A stretch of 64,000 bases of DNA from positions 8,603,001 to 8,667,000 of the forward strand of contig NZ_CP136624.1 of the NCBI RefSeq assembly GCF_032917945.1, in the 5' to 3' direction. The notes beneath the pieces were generated by a model. The model was not told the origin of the DNA and did not search any database. It worked only from the letters and a program-made list of their open reading frames with translations. This stretch comes from Bradyrhizobium sp. sBnM-33. GTDB lineage: Bacteria > Pseudomonadota > Alphaproteobacteria > Rhizobiales > Xanthobacteraceae. The position numbers were made by a program, and so were the translations under genes. Below, piece by piece: positions 33,787 through 42,803 of the stretch. How positions within the stretch are numbered: position 1 is the stretch's first letter; each line of letters starts with the position of its first letter.

Positions 33787-34287
33787 TCACACCGGCCGGT
33801 ATCGCCGGAGCACGCCGATGATCGCGACGACGAAGAAAATCAGCACGATGCCCTGGACGATGGCGAACGGCGGCTCGGCCGGCGGCACGCTCGGCGCCAG
33901 CGCATGCAGCGCCGGCACTTTGAGGAAGGACTGGATCACCAGCACGAATACGTTGAGATAGAGCGAGACCAGCGCGGTCAGCGCGTAGATCCAGCGCCAG
34001 GCACCCTTAAGCTTCATGCCATAAAGCGCAAAACAGGCGATCGCCAGCAGCACCAGCGAGAGAATGCCGATCATATGCGACGGCAACAGCTTCTCCGACA
34101 GCAGAGGCGGAATCGGAAATCCTGACGCGCTGGTCAGGATCGTGAACACCAGGAAGATCGCGGTCAGGCCCGGCATCCGCTTCGAGCCGAGCATCCCGAA
34201 CATCACAATGATTCCCGCGACGATGGCGATCAGGCTGATGATGACGTGCACTGAAATAAATGTCGCCAAACTCATACCCAAAATCAT
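33787..34287 (-). CDS. Four-span membrane protein, unknown
   Basis: 166 aa with four strong hydrophobic helices, including MSLATFISVHVIISLIAIVA, SHMIGILSLVLLAIACFALY and IVQGIVLIFFVVAIIGVLRR. Single histidines lie near helix ends, and HVIISLIAIVAG resembles the first helix of DUF2306-type proteins. AAGGGGCG precedes the start. No function can be assigned. Confidence 0.72.
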   Translation of the reverse strand: MILGMSLATFISVHVIISLIAIVAGIIVMFGMLGSKRMPGLTAIFLVFTILTSASGFPIPPLLSEKLLPSHMIGILSLVLLAIACFALYGMKLKGAWRWIYALTALVSLYLNVFVLVIQSFLKVPALHALAPSVPPAEPPFAIVQGIVLIFFVVAIIGVLRRYRPV

Positions 34288-34466
34288 GATGCGCCCCTTC
34301 GTTGGAAATCATCTAAAGGTTACGACGCGGCGCGAAGAATTTCCACACGCATCGCGTGCGGCCTTCGGCAAGGCAGGCATGTGCATGAATGAAGACACAT
34401 CAACAAAAATTGTATGATGCACGAAATATTTGCGCTTCTGTCACAAATGACGGTAGCCACACCGTA

Positions 34467-36173
34467 TCATAGCGACGGCTTCGCAGCGTCGGCGAGATAG
34501 CCATGCAGCGCGGCCACCACCTGCGCGCCCTCACCGATCGCGCCGCCGACGCGTTTGACCGAGCCGGAGCGCACGTCGCCAACCGCGAACACGCCGGGCA
34601 CCGAGGTTTCCAGGGGCGGCACCGGGCGTCCCTGATTCTGCTCGGACTGCGCCCCCGTCACCACAAAGCCCGCGCGGTCGAGCGTGACGCCGCAGCCGTC
34701 CAGCCAATGGGTCGCCGGATCGGCGCCGACGAACAAGAAGAGGTTACGGACATCGAAACTGTGCTGTTCGGGCGCCAGGCGGCTCTTCCAGCGCACCCGT
34801 TCGAGCGATCCATCGCCGCCGCCTTCGACCGCAATCACCTCGGCGTTGAAGATCAGTTCGATGTTGGGCGCCGCCTCGATCCGCTCGATCAGGTAGCGCG
34901 ACATGCTGGCGCCCAGCCCGCCGCCGCGGATGATCATGTAGACCTTGCGCGCATGGCCGGAGAGAAATACTGCGGCCTGGCCTGCGGAATTGCCGCCGCC
35001 GACCAACACGACATCCTGGCCCACGCACAGCTTGGCCTCGATCGGCGAGGCCCAATACCAGACGCCGCGGCCTTCGAATGCGTCGAGATTTTCGATCTCC
35101 GGCCGCCGGTAACGCGCCCCGCTCGCCACCACTATGGATTTGGCGCGCAGCGACTGCCCGCATTCGGTGGCCAGCGCGAATACGCCGTCGCGCTGCGAGC
35201 AATCCAGCGACCTCACCGAAACCGGAATCAGCATTTCGGCGCCAAATTTTTGCGCCTGATTGTAGGCGCGCCCCGCGAGCGCCTGCCCCGAGATGCCGGT
35301 CGGAAAGCCCAGATAGTTTTCGATGCGCGCACTGGCGCCGGCCTGGCCGCCGAACGCCCGGGCGTCGAATACCGCCACCGACAATCCTTCGGAGGCGGCA
35401 TAGACCGCCGTGGCGAGACCGGCGGGACCGCCGCCGACCACCGCCACATCATAGAGCCTCTCATGCGCATGGTTGGTGATCATGCCGACCGCCAGCGCCA
35501 GCGACGTCTCCGACGGATTGCGCAGCACGGTACCGTCAGGACAAACCACCAGCGGCAGATCGGCCCGCGAGGCCGCATAGCGCGCGACGAGATCGGCCGC
35601 GTCCTTGTCGGTCGCGGGATCGAGCACGTGGTGCGGCTGGCCGTTGCGCGCCAGGAAATTCTGCAAGCGCGCGGTATCGCCGAGAGAGGGCGAGCCGATC
35701 AGCACCGGCCCGCCGACGCCGCCCTGGATCAGGCTGACCCGGCGCAGGATCAGCGCGCGCATGATGCGCTCGCCGAGTTCGGCTTCGGCGACCAGCAGCG
35801 CGCGCAATTGGTCCGGCGGGATCAGCAGCGTTTCGACATCGCCCTCGGCATGACCGTCGACCAGCGCGACGCGGCCGGAAAGCTGACCGATCTCGGCCAG
35901 GAATTGTCCCGGGCCCTGGTCGATGACGGGCGTGATATGGCCGAGGCCGTCGCGCTGGGTGATCGCGACTGTGCCCGACAGCACCACGAACATGCCGGGA
36001 CCGACCTTGCCGGTCTCGAACAGGGTCTCGCCGTCCCTATACGTCCGAAGCTCCCCGAACCGGCGCATGCGCGCGATTTCGTGATCGGAGAGCGCCGGGA
36101 ATGTCTGTTCGTAACGTGGAAACGCGATGGAAGCCGCGCCGGTCGCCGGACCGGCCGTGATGTCTGCACTCAT
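34467..36173 (-). CDS. cNMP-binding domain fused to thioredoxin-reductase-like flavoprotein
   Basis: 568 aa. Residues about 20-150 form a cyclic-nucleotide-binding barrel (RTYRDGETLFETGKVGPGMF, FVVLSGTVAI). Residues 165-240 are a short glutaredoxin-like segment (PVLIGSPSLGDTARLQNFLA). The rest is a two-dinucleotide-fold flavoprotein: DVAVVGGGPAGLATAVYAAS for FAD, VVLVGGGNSAGQAAVFLSG for NAD(P)H, and VFAVGDVRSG near the end. The redox CxxC of true thioredoxin reductases is missing: the region reads VWYWASPIEAKLC. A role in cNMP-gated flavin redox is inferred from domains only. Confidence 0.88.
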   Translation of the reverse strand: MSADITAGPATGAASIAFPRYEQTFPALSDHEIARMRRFGELRTYRDGETLFETGKVGPGMFVVLSGTVAITQRDGLGHITPVIDQGPGQFLAEIGQLSGRVALVDGHAEGDVETLLIPPDQLRALLVAEAELGERIMRALILRRVSLIQGGVGGPVLIGSPSLGDTARLQNFLARNGQPHHVLDPATDKDAADLVARYAASRADLPLVVCPDGTVLRNPSETSLALAVGMITNHAHERLYDVAVVGGGPAGLATAVYAASEGLSVAVFDARAFGGQAGASARIENYLGFPTGISGQALAGRAYNQAQKFGAEMLIPVSVRSLDCSQRDGVFALATECGQSLRAKSIVVASGARYRRPEIENLDAFEGRGVWYWASPIEAKLCVGQDVVLVGGGNSAGQAAVFLSGHARKVYMIIRGGGLGASMSRYLIERIEAAPNIELIFNAEVIAVEGGGDGSLERVRWKSRLAPEQHSFDVRNLFLFVGADPATHWLDGCGVTLDRAGFVVTGAQSEQNQGRPVPPLETSVPGVFAVGDVRSGSVKRVGGAIGEGAQVVAALHGYLADAAKPSL

Positions 36174-36249
36174 GATCGCCACCCAAGGAAACAACAACGC
36201 GCAAAAAATGTCAGGCCGCCCGGCGAGCGATCGGGGATTCCCCTCTACG

Positions 36250-36453
36250 CTACTGGCCCGGCTTTTCTCCGCTGCCGTCATCTAGGGAGGCATTGGGGCT
36301 TTCGGAAGACACGCCGCCATCACTGCGCCCGCGCGCCTGCGACTTCCGCCGCTTGAGATTTTCGCGCAGCGCCAGCTTCAGCCGGTCGCGTCGTGAATCC
36401 TTCACATCCGCAGCCGTCTTCCCTGCGCCCTTGCCTTGATCACCCGTCATCAT
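36250..36453 (-). CDS. Short basic protein with DRLKLALRENLKRRKSQARG core
   Basis: 67 aa. The central charged helix RDRLKLALRENLKRRKSQAR is the part typical of a small conserved Rhizobiales family of unknown function; both ends are polar and probably disordered. Two adjacent ATGs (36453, 36450) could start it. No ribosome site stands out. Confidence 0.65.
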   Translation of the reverse strand: MMTGDQGKGAGKTAADVKDSRRDRLKLALRENLKRRKSQARGRSDGGVSSESPNASLDDGSGEKPGQ

Positions 36454-36775
36454 CAGTCCGCCGAATATGCCTTGGTCGAAACGGCGTTAGCCACGCCGCC
36501 ATTCCAAGATAGTCGGTTTCGATCATCCATGCCGCGGCGGCTCGCCAGCACCTCACGCCAAGCAGCGGAAGCCAGGATTCGGCCGCTCAAGGCGAGGTCG
36601 GGAACCGGAGTAAGGCCCGAGATTGCCCAATTACCCTAGGTCCCGATCGTAGGCGCCGACTTTACCCCATTTTGGTGCTTTCCCGGCCTGCCCGCGCGCT
36701 TGCACCAGAAGGGCCCTTGTGGCAAGAACCGGCCGCCTGTAAGGCCTTTAGGGCCGATTCCCTGATACCGGGCAT

Positions 36776-36850
36776 GCTGCCGTAGCTCAGTGGTAGAGCA
36801 CTCCATTGGTAATGGAGAGGTCGACAGTTCAATCCTGTCTGGCAGCACCA
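36776..36850 (+). tRNA. tRNA-Thr (GGT)
   Basis: 75 nt: GCTGCCGTAGCTCAGTGGTA 5' half, anticodon stem CTCCA/TGGAG with loop TTGGTAA (GGT), T arm ACAGTTCAATCCTGT, acceptor TGGCAGC and ACCA. A partial copy of its 3' end occurs at 38024-38050. Confidence 0.96.
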
Positions 36851-36982
36851 TCTTTCCTCTGAACCATCAGCCACAAGGCCCCGGCGCATCGGGCTGCGGC
36901 GGTCATTCGCTTCCCTCGAAACGTTGTGATTTTTTGAGCGTCGTCGTGGCCGTCTGTAGGAGCTTATGTAATCTTGAAACGA

Positions 36983-37747
36983 TCATACACCGTGGAGTTT
37001 GGCGGTCGACGCAAAATGCGGGTGTGACCCCACGGCTTCATGCGGGACGATCCGATCGGTTGCACAACGTATGATGTCGTAGCATTCACAGGTAGCTTCC
37101 TCGAGCCGCACCCTGTCGATTTCAACCAAGCCCCGCCGAGCGGATCTGATGGCGCCTATGGCGCGGAGTTTGGCAATCACCTGCGTCACGGTCGTTCGTC
37201 GCACCCCGAGCAACTGCGAAAGTGTCCCCTGCGTTAATGATAGGATATTGTTGCCCTCGGTTCGATCGTGCAGGTGAAGCAGCCACCGGGCCATGCGGGC
37301 CTCGACCGAGTGCAGTCCGTTGCAGGCTGAGACGTGCTGGAACTGCATGAGTATCGACCTCGTGTGCGCCTCGACCACATGTCTGATGGCGCCGCTCTCC
37401 ATGTAGGCTGCATGAAACCGCGACACGGAGATTTGCGATGCGGTGCCGCCCACCCGCACGACCGCGGTCACGGACGACAAGAAAGAGGGTCCCAGCACCG
37501 ATAATGCGCCGATCGCTCCCTCGCGCCCGATTACGGCGGTTGCGATCGTTTCTCCGTTCGGAAGGCCGAGCATGAAGGAGATGGCCCCGCTATGGGGAAA
37601 GTAGACGTGGTGGCGTCGATCTCCCGCTCGTATCACGACGGCGTCCTGTTCGAGCGACACCTTCTGGAGATGCGGCGTGAGCAACGCGAGGTCTGCCGGC
37701 GGCAACGCGGTGAGAAGACGATTACCGGCGCTCGCCGGAAGGCCCAT
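36983..37747 (-). CDS. Crp/Fnr family transcriptional regulator
   Basis: 254 aa. N-terminal cyclic-nucleotide-type sensor barrel (DAVVIRAGDRRHHVYFPHSG, GREGAIGALSVLG). C-terminal winged helix (LTQGTLSQLLGVRRTTVTQV, with recognition helix near RRTTVTQVIAKL). There are no Fnr-type N-terminal cysteines, so it is not an Fe-S sensor; the ligand is unknown. GAGGGAAG precedes the start. It lies between tRNA-Thr and the partial tRNA-Thr repeat, so it may have arrived with a small insertion (inference). Confidence 0.85.
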   Translation of the reverse strand: MGLPASAGNRLLTALPPADLALLTPHLQKVSLEQDAVVIRAGDRRHHVYFPHSGAISFMLGLPNGETIATAVIGREGAIGALSVLGPSFLSSVTAVVRVGGTASQISVSRFHAAYMESGAIRHVVEAHTRSILMQFQHVSACNGLHSVEARMARWLLHLHDRTEGNNILSLTQGTLSQLLGVRRTTVTQVIAKLRAIGAIRSARRGLVEIDRVRLEEATCECYDIIRCATDRIVPHEAVGSHPHFASTAKLHGV

Positions 37748-38130
37748 CACGAGAGACTTCTTCCCTCAGAAGAACACGGAGTTCTCCTGGAATGTCTTTG
37801 GCCGGAATGTCTTCTGCGCTGCGCCGACACTAACTCCACTTTCATCGTGCATCGTTCCGGCTTTGAGCTGCCTTCTTGGATGCGATACTTGCTGAGTACC
37901 CTACGGCGCCGCGCCGGTAAAGGTAGGAACCTTGGGTGATCGGGCGGGAACCGCTTCGACACCAGGCTCAGGACCGCTGGCGAGGCAAAAAGCTCAATAA
38001 ATTCAGTTTACGGGGTGTTTCTCTCGACAGTTCCTGTCTGGCAGCAACATCCCCTTCCAATAGATGACCGACCTTAATCGGGAATCAGTCCGGGAGCGGG
38101 ATCATTCGGCTGGATTATCGGCAGGGGCGC
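37748..38130. other. Gene-free stretch with partial tRNA repeat
   Basis: About 380 bases without a convincing gene. It carries the Crp/Fnr promoter region, a tandem GGAATGTCTT duplication near 37790-37815, and the tRNA-Thr 3'-end copy at 38024. Confidence 0.5.
38024..38050 (+). repeat. Partial direct repeat of the tRNA-Thr 3' end (att-like)
   Basis: TCGACAGTTCCTGTCTGGCA then GCAACAT matches 36821-36852 (TCGACAGTTCAATCCTGTCT then GGCAGCACCAT), apart from a 4-base deletion and one substitution. Such a 3'-end copy is the usual scar of tRNA-targeted integration. The enclosed 1.2 kb holds only the Crp/Fnr gene, and no integrase. Confidence 0.6.
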
Positions 38131-39171
38131 TCACGACCCGAGCGCGACGTTGCGGAACGCCTTGACCAGCGATCCTTCCAGCTTGCCCTCCATGCCGCAA
38201 AGAATTTGGTAGGCGGCGGGCCGCGGCATTGGCGGCCGGTAGGGTCTCGACTCAATGAGCGCGGCGAAGATGTCCGAGATCGTCAGCAACCGGACCAGAT
38301 CGGAAATCTGCGACGCCTTCAGTCCATCCGGATAACCTGTACCATCCAGATATTCGTGATGGTGCCTCACACCGTCCAGAATCTCCGGACTGATGCCGGA
38401 TACGCCCTTCAAGAGATCATATCCGATCACGGGGTGGCGCTTGATGATCTCCTCCTCGTCGGGGTCCAAGCGCCCGGGCTTGTCCAGGATCGACAGCGGG
38501 ATGCGCGCCTTGCCGATGTCGTGAAGCGTTGCAGCCAGTCCGAGCCGCGCTACGTCCGCGCGGGAGAAGCCGATATCGAGCGCGAAGCCGACCGCAACAC
38601 CCGTGACGAGCAGGCAATGCTGAAACGTGCCCTCGTGGTAGCGGCGCACCTCGTCGAGCCAGGGCGAAAGGCCATCCTGCCCGACGCGGTTAATGATCTT
38701 CGACGTCGCACGCTGCGCCTCGGCAGGTTTCACCGGCTTGCCAAGGCGCACATTCGAAAACATCGAGGCGAAGGCGGCCACACCCTCGTCCATCTCCGAT
38801 GCCGGATCTGCGGCTTTATCGGCAGCCGCCGCTTCCACTGCTTCGATCTGCGTAACCTTGAGAATGGCTTCCTTGGCGCGCGAAAGAACCGCGGTCGCGC
38901 CGAGCGCATAGGCCTGCGCAACCATCGAACGCGTGAGGTTGTGAACGACGAACAGTTTCTCGGGAATACCGGCAAGGTCCTGCAATATGAACCTGAGCTG
39001 ATCGACGCGCGGCATCTGCCGCAGGTCGACGTCGACCATCAGCACGCCATGCGACCTGATCCGGGTGCCGCCGCCACCCAGCAACCAGGGAACCACGGCG
39101 TGTTGCGGCTCGAGCATCGCGCGGATCGCCGGTAGTTTCGTCGGTTCGTCTGTGACAAAATAGACGAGCAT
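38131..39171 (-). CDS. HD-GYP domain protein with receiver-like N-terminus
   Basis: 346 aa from the ATG at 39171; the frame runs open a further 40 codons. The first 130 residues (MLVYFVTDEPTKLPAIRAML, GVLMVDVDLRQMP) look like a receiver fold. The C-terminal half is an HD-GYP phosphodiesterase: TLHDIGKARIPLSILDKPG, KRHPVIGYDLLKGVSG, RHHHEYLDGTGYPDGLKAS with the GYP motif intact, and LLTISDIFAALIESRPYRP. It probably degrades c-di-GMP. The receiver-like part keeps acidic residues, so phosphorylation is possible but unproven. Confidence 0.88.
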   Translation of the reverse strand: MLVYFVTDEPTKLPAIRAMLEPQHAVVPWLLGGGGTRIRSHGVLMVDVDLRQMPRVDQLRFILQDLAGIPEKLFVVHNLTRSMVAQAYALGATAVLSRAKEAILKVTQIEAVEAAAADKAADPASEMDEGVAAFASMFSNVRLGKPVKPAEAQRATSKIINRVGQDGLSPWLDEVRRYHEGTFQHCLLVTGVAVGFALDIGFSRADVARLGLAATLHDIGKARIPLSILDKPGRLDPDEEEIIKRHPVIGYDLLKGVSGISPEILDGVRHHHEYLDGTGYPDGLKASQISDLVRLLTISDIFAALIESRPYRPPMPRPAAYQILCGMEGKLEGSLVKAFRNVALGS

Positions 39172-39424
39172 TTCGAGAAAAGTCCGTACGCACCAATATT
39201 GAAGAATCGTCTCACAACCTTGAATAACTGAAAACAAGTTAAACAATCGATGGATCGAAAAAGCCGAGCCCGCGCTCGGCGCCATCGGCATCAGGCGCTC
39301 TAATGCGCCTTATTCTTGAACATCAGGGCTACCTTGCCGTTAAGCGTCCACCTCGTATAACTACGTACCTCAAACGAGGTACGCCCGCCGTTCGTCCGAA
39401 GACCATCAGATCGAGGGCCCGCCA

Positions 39425-40444
39425 GTGAATGATCTCCTGTCGTCGCGAAGCGAACGGCGGACCGAGAGATTAATGCTGTGCGCTTTGGCCCTGGCCGGCT
39501 GTCTGCTGGCGGGCCCAGCGTCAGGGCAGGCCGAGCTCGCCGGGGCAACGGCCAAACTTTCGCTGCAGGTTGCGACCGCCATGCTCGGCGAACGCTGCCG
39601 CCGCGTCGAGGCACCGAATCCCGCATCGTTCGCATCGGTATCGTTGCACCGGACCTTTCACGATGATTTCGACTCGCATCCGCTGGTGGATGGAAGATGG
39701 GTGCCACACTACGCCGGCGGCGCCGCCTGGCCGGAAGCGCGCTATTGGGGCGGCGACGGCTCCGATTTCAGGCGCAAGACCAGTTACAACGGCGAGCAGC
39801 AGATCTACGTCGATCCGCGTTATGGCGGGCGGGAAACAACCCCGCTCGGCCTCGATCCGTTCAAGGTCAAGGACGGCATTCTCTCAATCGTCGCCAGCCG
39901 CACCCCGCCGGCGCTGAAGGCCCTGCTGTTCAACAACGAGTATATCTCGGGCATCCTGACGACGCAGAGCCGGTTTTCCCAGAAATACGGATATTTCGAG
40001 ATCCGCGCCAAGATACCGGTCGGCGTCGGCGTGTGGCCGGCGTTCTGGATGCTCGCGGATGACGGCGGCTGGCCGCCGGAAGTCGACATCATGGAGGGCC
40101 GCGGGCAACGGCCGGGCGACATCGTGATGACGACGCATTGGCGGATACCGGAGACGCAGCGCGTGGAACGCTGCGGGTTTGACTTCCGCGTGCCGGACGC
40201 CCCGACCGTGTTCCACGACTACGGCGTGCTGTGGCAGCCGGATCGCATCACCTATTTCATCGACCGCCAGCCGGTCTCCGAGATCAAGGTCCCCATCGGC
40301 TTCGGCGTGCCCATGTACATGATCGTGAACCTCGCCATGGGCTCGAAGACTCTCGAGGGCGTGGGATTCGTCGACGGCGAGTCGCCCGCGACCGTCGCAT
40401 TCGAGGTCGACAGGATATCCGCCTACCAGATCGACGAACGCTGA
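39425..40444 (+). CDS. Exported glycoside hydrolase family 16 (endo-beta-glucanase type)
   Basis: 339 aa from a GTG (or from the ATG at 39473). The signal sequence LMLCALALAGCLLAGPASGQ targets it out of the cytoplasm. The GH16 active site EVDIMEG (ExDxxE) follows KYGYFEIRAKIPVGVGVWPA, and WQPDRITYFIDRQPVSEI is the later conserved strand. GH16 enzymes cut beta-1,3/1,4-glucans, galactans or bacterial exopolysaccharide (ExoK type); the substrate here is unknown. It is cotranscribed with the GH1 gene 6-12 bases downstream. Confidence 0.9.
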   Translation: MNDLLSSRSERRTERLMLCALALAGCLLAGPASGQAELAGATAKLSLQVATAMLGERCRRVEAPNPASFASVSLHRTFHDDFDSHPLVDGRWVPHYAGGAAWPEARYWGGDGSDFRRKTSYNGEQQIYVDPRYGGRETTPLGLDPFKVKDGILSIVASRTPPALKALLFNNEYISGILTTQSRFSQKYGYFEIRAKIPVGVGVWPAFWMLADDGGWPPEVDIMEGRGQRPGDIVMTTHWRIPETQRVERCGFDFRVPDAPTVFHDYGVLWQPDRITYFIDRQPVSEIKVPIGFGVPMYMIVNLAMGSKTLEGVGFVDGESPATVAFEVDRISAYQIDER

Positions 40445-40456
40445 CCGGAGATGACG

Positions 40457-41920
40457 ATGTTCGGAAAATTCTCGCGCCGGCATTTTGCAAAGCTGGCAGG
40501 CTTGTCCGCGCTCGGAATGGCGGCGCAACCCTCTGACGCCGCAGCGCAGCCGGCGGTCGACCATCCCTCATCGGCGAGCTTTCCGAAAGACTTCGTCTGG
40601 GGCACCGCGACGTCGGCCTATCAGATCGAGGGCGCCGTGATCGAAGACGGCCGCGGCCGCTCGATCTGGGATACGTTCTCGCACACGCCCGGCAAGATCG
40701 AGGACGGCACCAGCGGCGACCGTGCCAATGAGCACTATCACCGCTACAAGGAAGACATCGGCCTGATCAGGGAATTGGGCGCGAGGGCCTACCGGTTTTC
40801 GATCGCGTGGCCGCGGGTGTTTCCGGAAGGAACGGGTAAGCCGAACCCCAGGGGCCTCGACTTCTATGACCGCCTCGTCGACGAACTGCTCAAGAACGGC
40901 ATCGAACCATACGGGACGCTCTATCACTGGGACCTGCCTCAGGCGCTCGAGGACAAGGTCGGCGGCTGGCGATCCAGCGAAACGTCAAAAGCGTTCGGCG
41001 ATTATGCGGGCTATGTGGCGGCGCGCCTGTCTGATCGCGTCCGGTCGATCTTCACGATCAACGAAGCCGGAAGGTTCGTGAATTTCGGCTACGGATGGGG
41101 TATCGACGCCCCCGGGCTGAAACTGCCGGACGCTGACGTCAACCAGGTTCGCCACCATGTGGCGCTGGCGCATGGCCTCGCTGTGCAGGCGATCCGCGCG
41201 CAAGGACGCGCGGGCACCAGAGTAGGGCCGGCCGAAAACATCGCGGCCTGCGTGCCGGCGTTCGACACGCCGGAAAATGTTCGCGCGGCCGAGACAGCGA
41301 CGCGCGAATTGAACTCGGGCTTTCTCGGCGTCATCCTGGAAGGCAAATACACCGACGGCTTTCTGCAATTCGCCGGCAAGAACGCGCCGAAATTCACCGC
41401 TGATGAATTGAAGATCATTTCCGAGCCGAACGATTTCGTCGGCCTCAACATCTACGCGCCGCAATTCTACATCGCCGCTTCCGACAAGCCGCCGGGCTGG
41501 AGCGTGCTGCCCTTTCCCACTTCCTTCCCGCACATGAATTCGGAATGGCTGCGCGTTGGGCCGGAGACGATCTACTGGGCGCCGCGGCTGGCGGCAAAGG
41601 TCTGGAACATCGAGACGATCTACATCAGCGAGAACGGCACCTCGTCGGAAGACAAGCTTCGCGCCGACGGCCAGGTCTACGACCTCGATCGCATCATGTA
41701 TCTGCGCAATTACTTGCGGCAATTGCAGCGCGCGACGTCGGAGGGCGTCCCGGTTCGCGGCTACTTCCTCTGGAGCCTGATGGACAATTTCGAATGGATC
41801 TTCGGCTATAAGCAGCGCTTCGGGCTCTACCACGTCGACTTCGAGACGCAGCGCCGGACGCCGAAGCTGAGCGTCGCCTTCTATCGCGACGTGGTGGCGC
41901 GGAACGCGATCGGCGTCTGA
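40457..41920 (+). CDS. GH1 beta-glucosidase with Tat signal
   Basis: 487 aa. SRRHFAKLAG in the first 15 residues is a twin-arginine motif, so it should be exported folded. GH1 landmarks are FVWGTATSAYQIEGA, FTINEAGRF (acid/base Glu; the usual NEP is NEA here), YISENGTSS (nucleophile Glu) and GYFLWSLMDNFEWIFGY. The ATG at 40457 is preferred over 40451 because GGAG lies six bases before it. With the GH16 enzyme it would convert a beta-glucan to glucose outside the cytoplasm (inference). Confidence 0.92.
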   Translation: MFGKFSRRHFAKLAGLSALGMAAQPSDAAAQPAVDHPSSASFPKDFVWGTATSAYQIEGAVIEDGRGRSIWDTFSHTPGKIEDGTSGDRANEHYHRYKEDIGLIRELGARAYRFSIAWPRVFPEGTGKPNPRGLDFYDRLVDELLKNGIEPYGTLYHWDLPQALEDKVGGWRSSETSKAFGDYAGYVAARLSDRVRSIFTINEAGRFVNFGYGWGIDAPGLKLPDADVNQVRHHVALAHGLAVQAIRAQGRAGTRVGPAENIAACVPAFDTPENVRAAETATRELNSGFLGVILEGKYTDGFLQFAGKNAPKFTADELKIISEPNDFVGLNIYAPQFYIAASDKPPGWSVLPFPTSFPHMNSEWLRVGPETIYWAPRLAAKVWNIETIYISENGTSSEDKLRADGQVYDLDRIMYLRNYLRQLQRATSEGVPVRGYFLWSLMDNFEWIFGYKQRFGLYHVDFETQRRTPKLSVAFYRDVVARNAIGV

Positions 41921-41936
41921 ACGCCGATCGCTGGCC

Positions 41937-42170
41937 TCAATACCTCGCGGCTTGCCGGATTGACGCTGGGACCTCGGTGATGGGCCGCTGCTTGCCGTCG
42001 GTTGCCACAGTCGTGGCGGGTTCATGCGCCAGCTTGCGCGATGATTCGTGACTGACAAATACGCCTGCAGCAGTGAGCATTAGCACGACATAAAGGGCGA
42101 ACATGCCGCCGACCCATTTCCAATAAATCCGGCGGGCCTCGGGGGTAAGACTTTCAAGTAATCGGCGCAT
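41937..42170 (-). CDS. Small single-span membrane protein
   Basis: 77 aa: MRRLLESLTPEARRIYWKWV, then one hydrophobic helix (GGMFALYVVLMLTAAGVFVS) and a polar tail. GGAGGTAACC just before the ATG at 42170 is a strong ribosome site. It is divergent from the helix-turn-helix gene at 42272. Function unknown. Confidence 0.7.
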   Translation of the reverse strand: MRRLLESLTPEARRIYWKWVGGMFALYVVLMLTAAGVFVSHESSRKLAHEPATTVATDGKQRPITEVPASIRQAARY

Positions 42171-42271
42171 GGTTACCTCCTCATCAGGAAACCTAATGGG
42201 CTGCGTATAGCTCCCACGCCAGATGCCGTATGTGACGTACTTCACAGATGTCGATTTGTAATGGAGAACCC

Positions 42272-42592
42272 GTGACCGGAGCCGAACTGAAGAAACTTCG
42301 CCAGCATCTCGGTGAGGCCATCGGCCAGCCGCTGTCGGTGGCCGACATGGCCAAGCTCTGCGGGTTGCCGGCTGCAGACGGCGCCGACACCATCCGTAAA
42401 TGGGAGGTCACCGGTCCGACAGGGCCGGTGGCGGAGCTGTTGCGCATCCTGGCGATGGCCAGCGACCACTATCCGATCCTCGAAATGTTCAACGTGTTCG
42501 ACCGCCACGACGTGCCGGTGAAAGATCGCCCGGCGCGCCGGCAAGCCTTCCGTGAACAGATGCGCAGCGACGTGCGGCGCCGCATTGGTTAA
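42272..42592 (+). CDS. Helix-turn-helix DNA-binding protein
   Basis: 106 aa from the GTG at 42272, with GGAG six bases upstream; an ATG at 42248 is the alternative. TGAELKKLRQHLGEAIGQPL, then VADMAKLCGL has the layout of an XRE-type helix-turn-helix domain, with RKWEVTGPTGPVAELLRILA as the following helices. It probably regulates nearby genes such as the divergent small membrane protein (inference). Confidence 0.7.
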   Translation: MTGAELKKLRQHLGEAIGQPLSVADMAKLCGLPAADGADTIRKWEVTGPTGPVAELLRILAMASDHYPILEMFNVFDRHDVPVKDRPARRQAFREQMRSDVRRRIG

Positions 42593-42803
42593 TCAAAGCT
42601 TGCCAGAAGCGCCTTGAAATTAAGACTTTGCTTACCTTTGATTAGGCCTTCGTTAAGTACGAAAAACGTTTGTCCACCAATGGGTTGGGTTATAGGCCGC
42701 TGTCACCTCGGAGTGACAGCATTTTAGATAAAAGCTGTCTATCTGCGTGGCCATGGATGACGCCGGCACGCGGTGTCGCCGAACGGTTTTCGGAGACAGC
42801 AAA

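Noticed and set aside
34467..36173. Annotation as a true thioredoxin reductase (trxB)
   Set aside because: The CxxC redox motif is absent and an extra cNMP domain is present.
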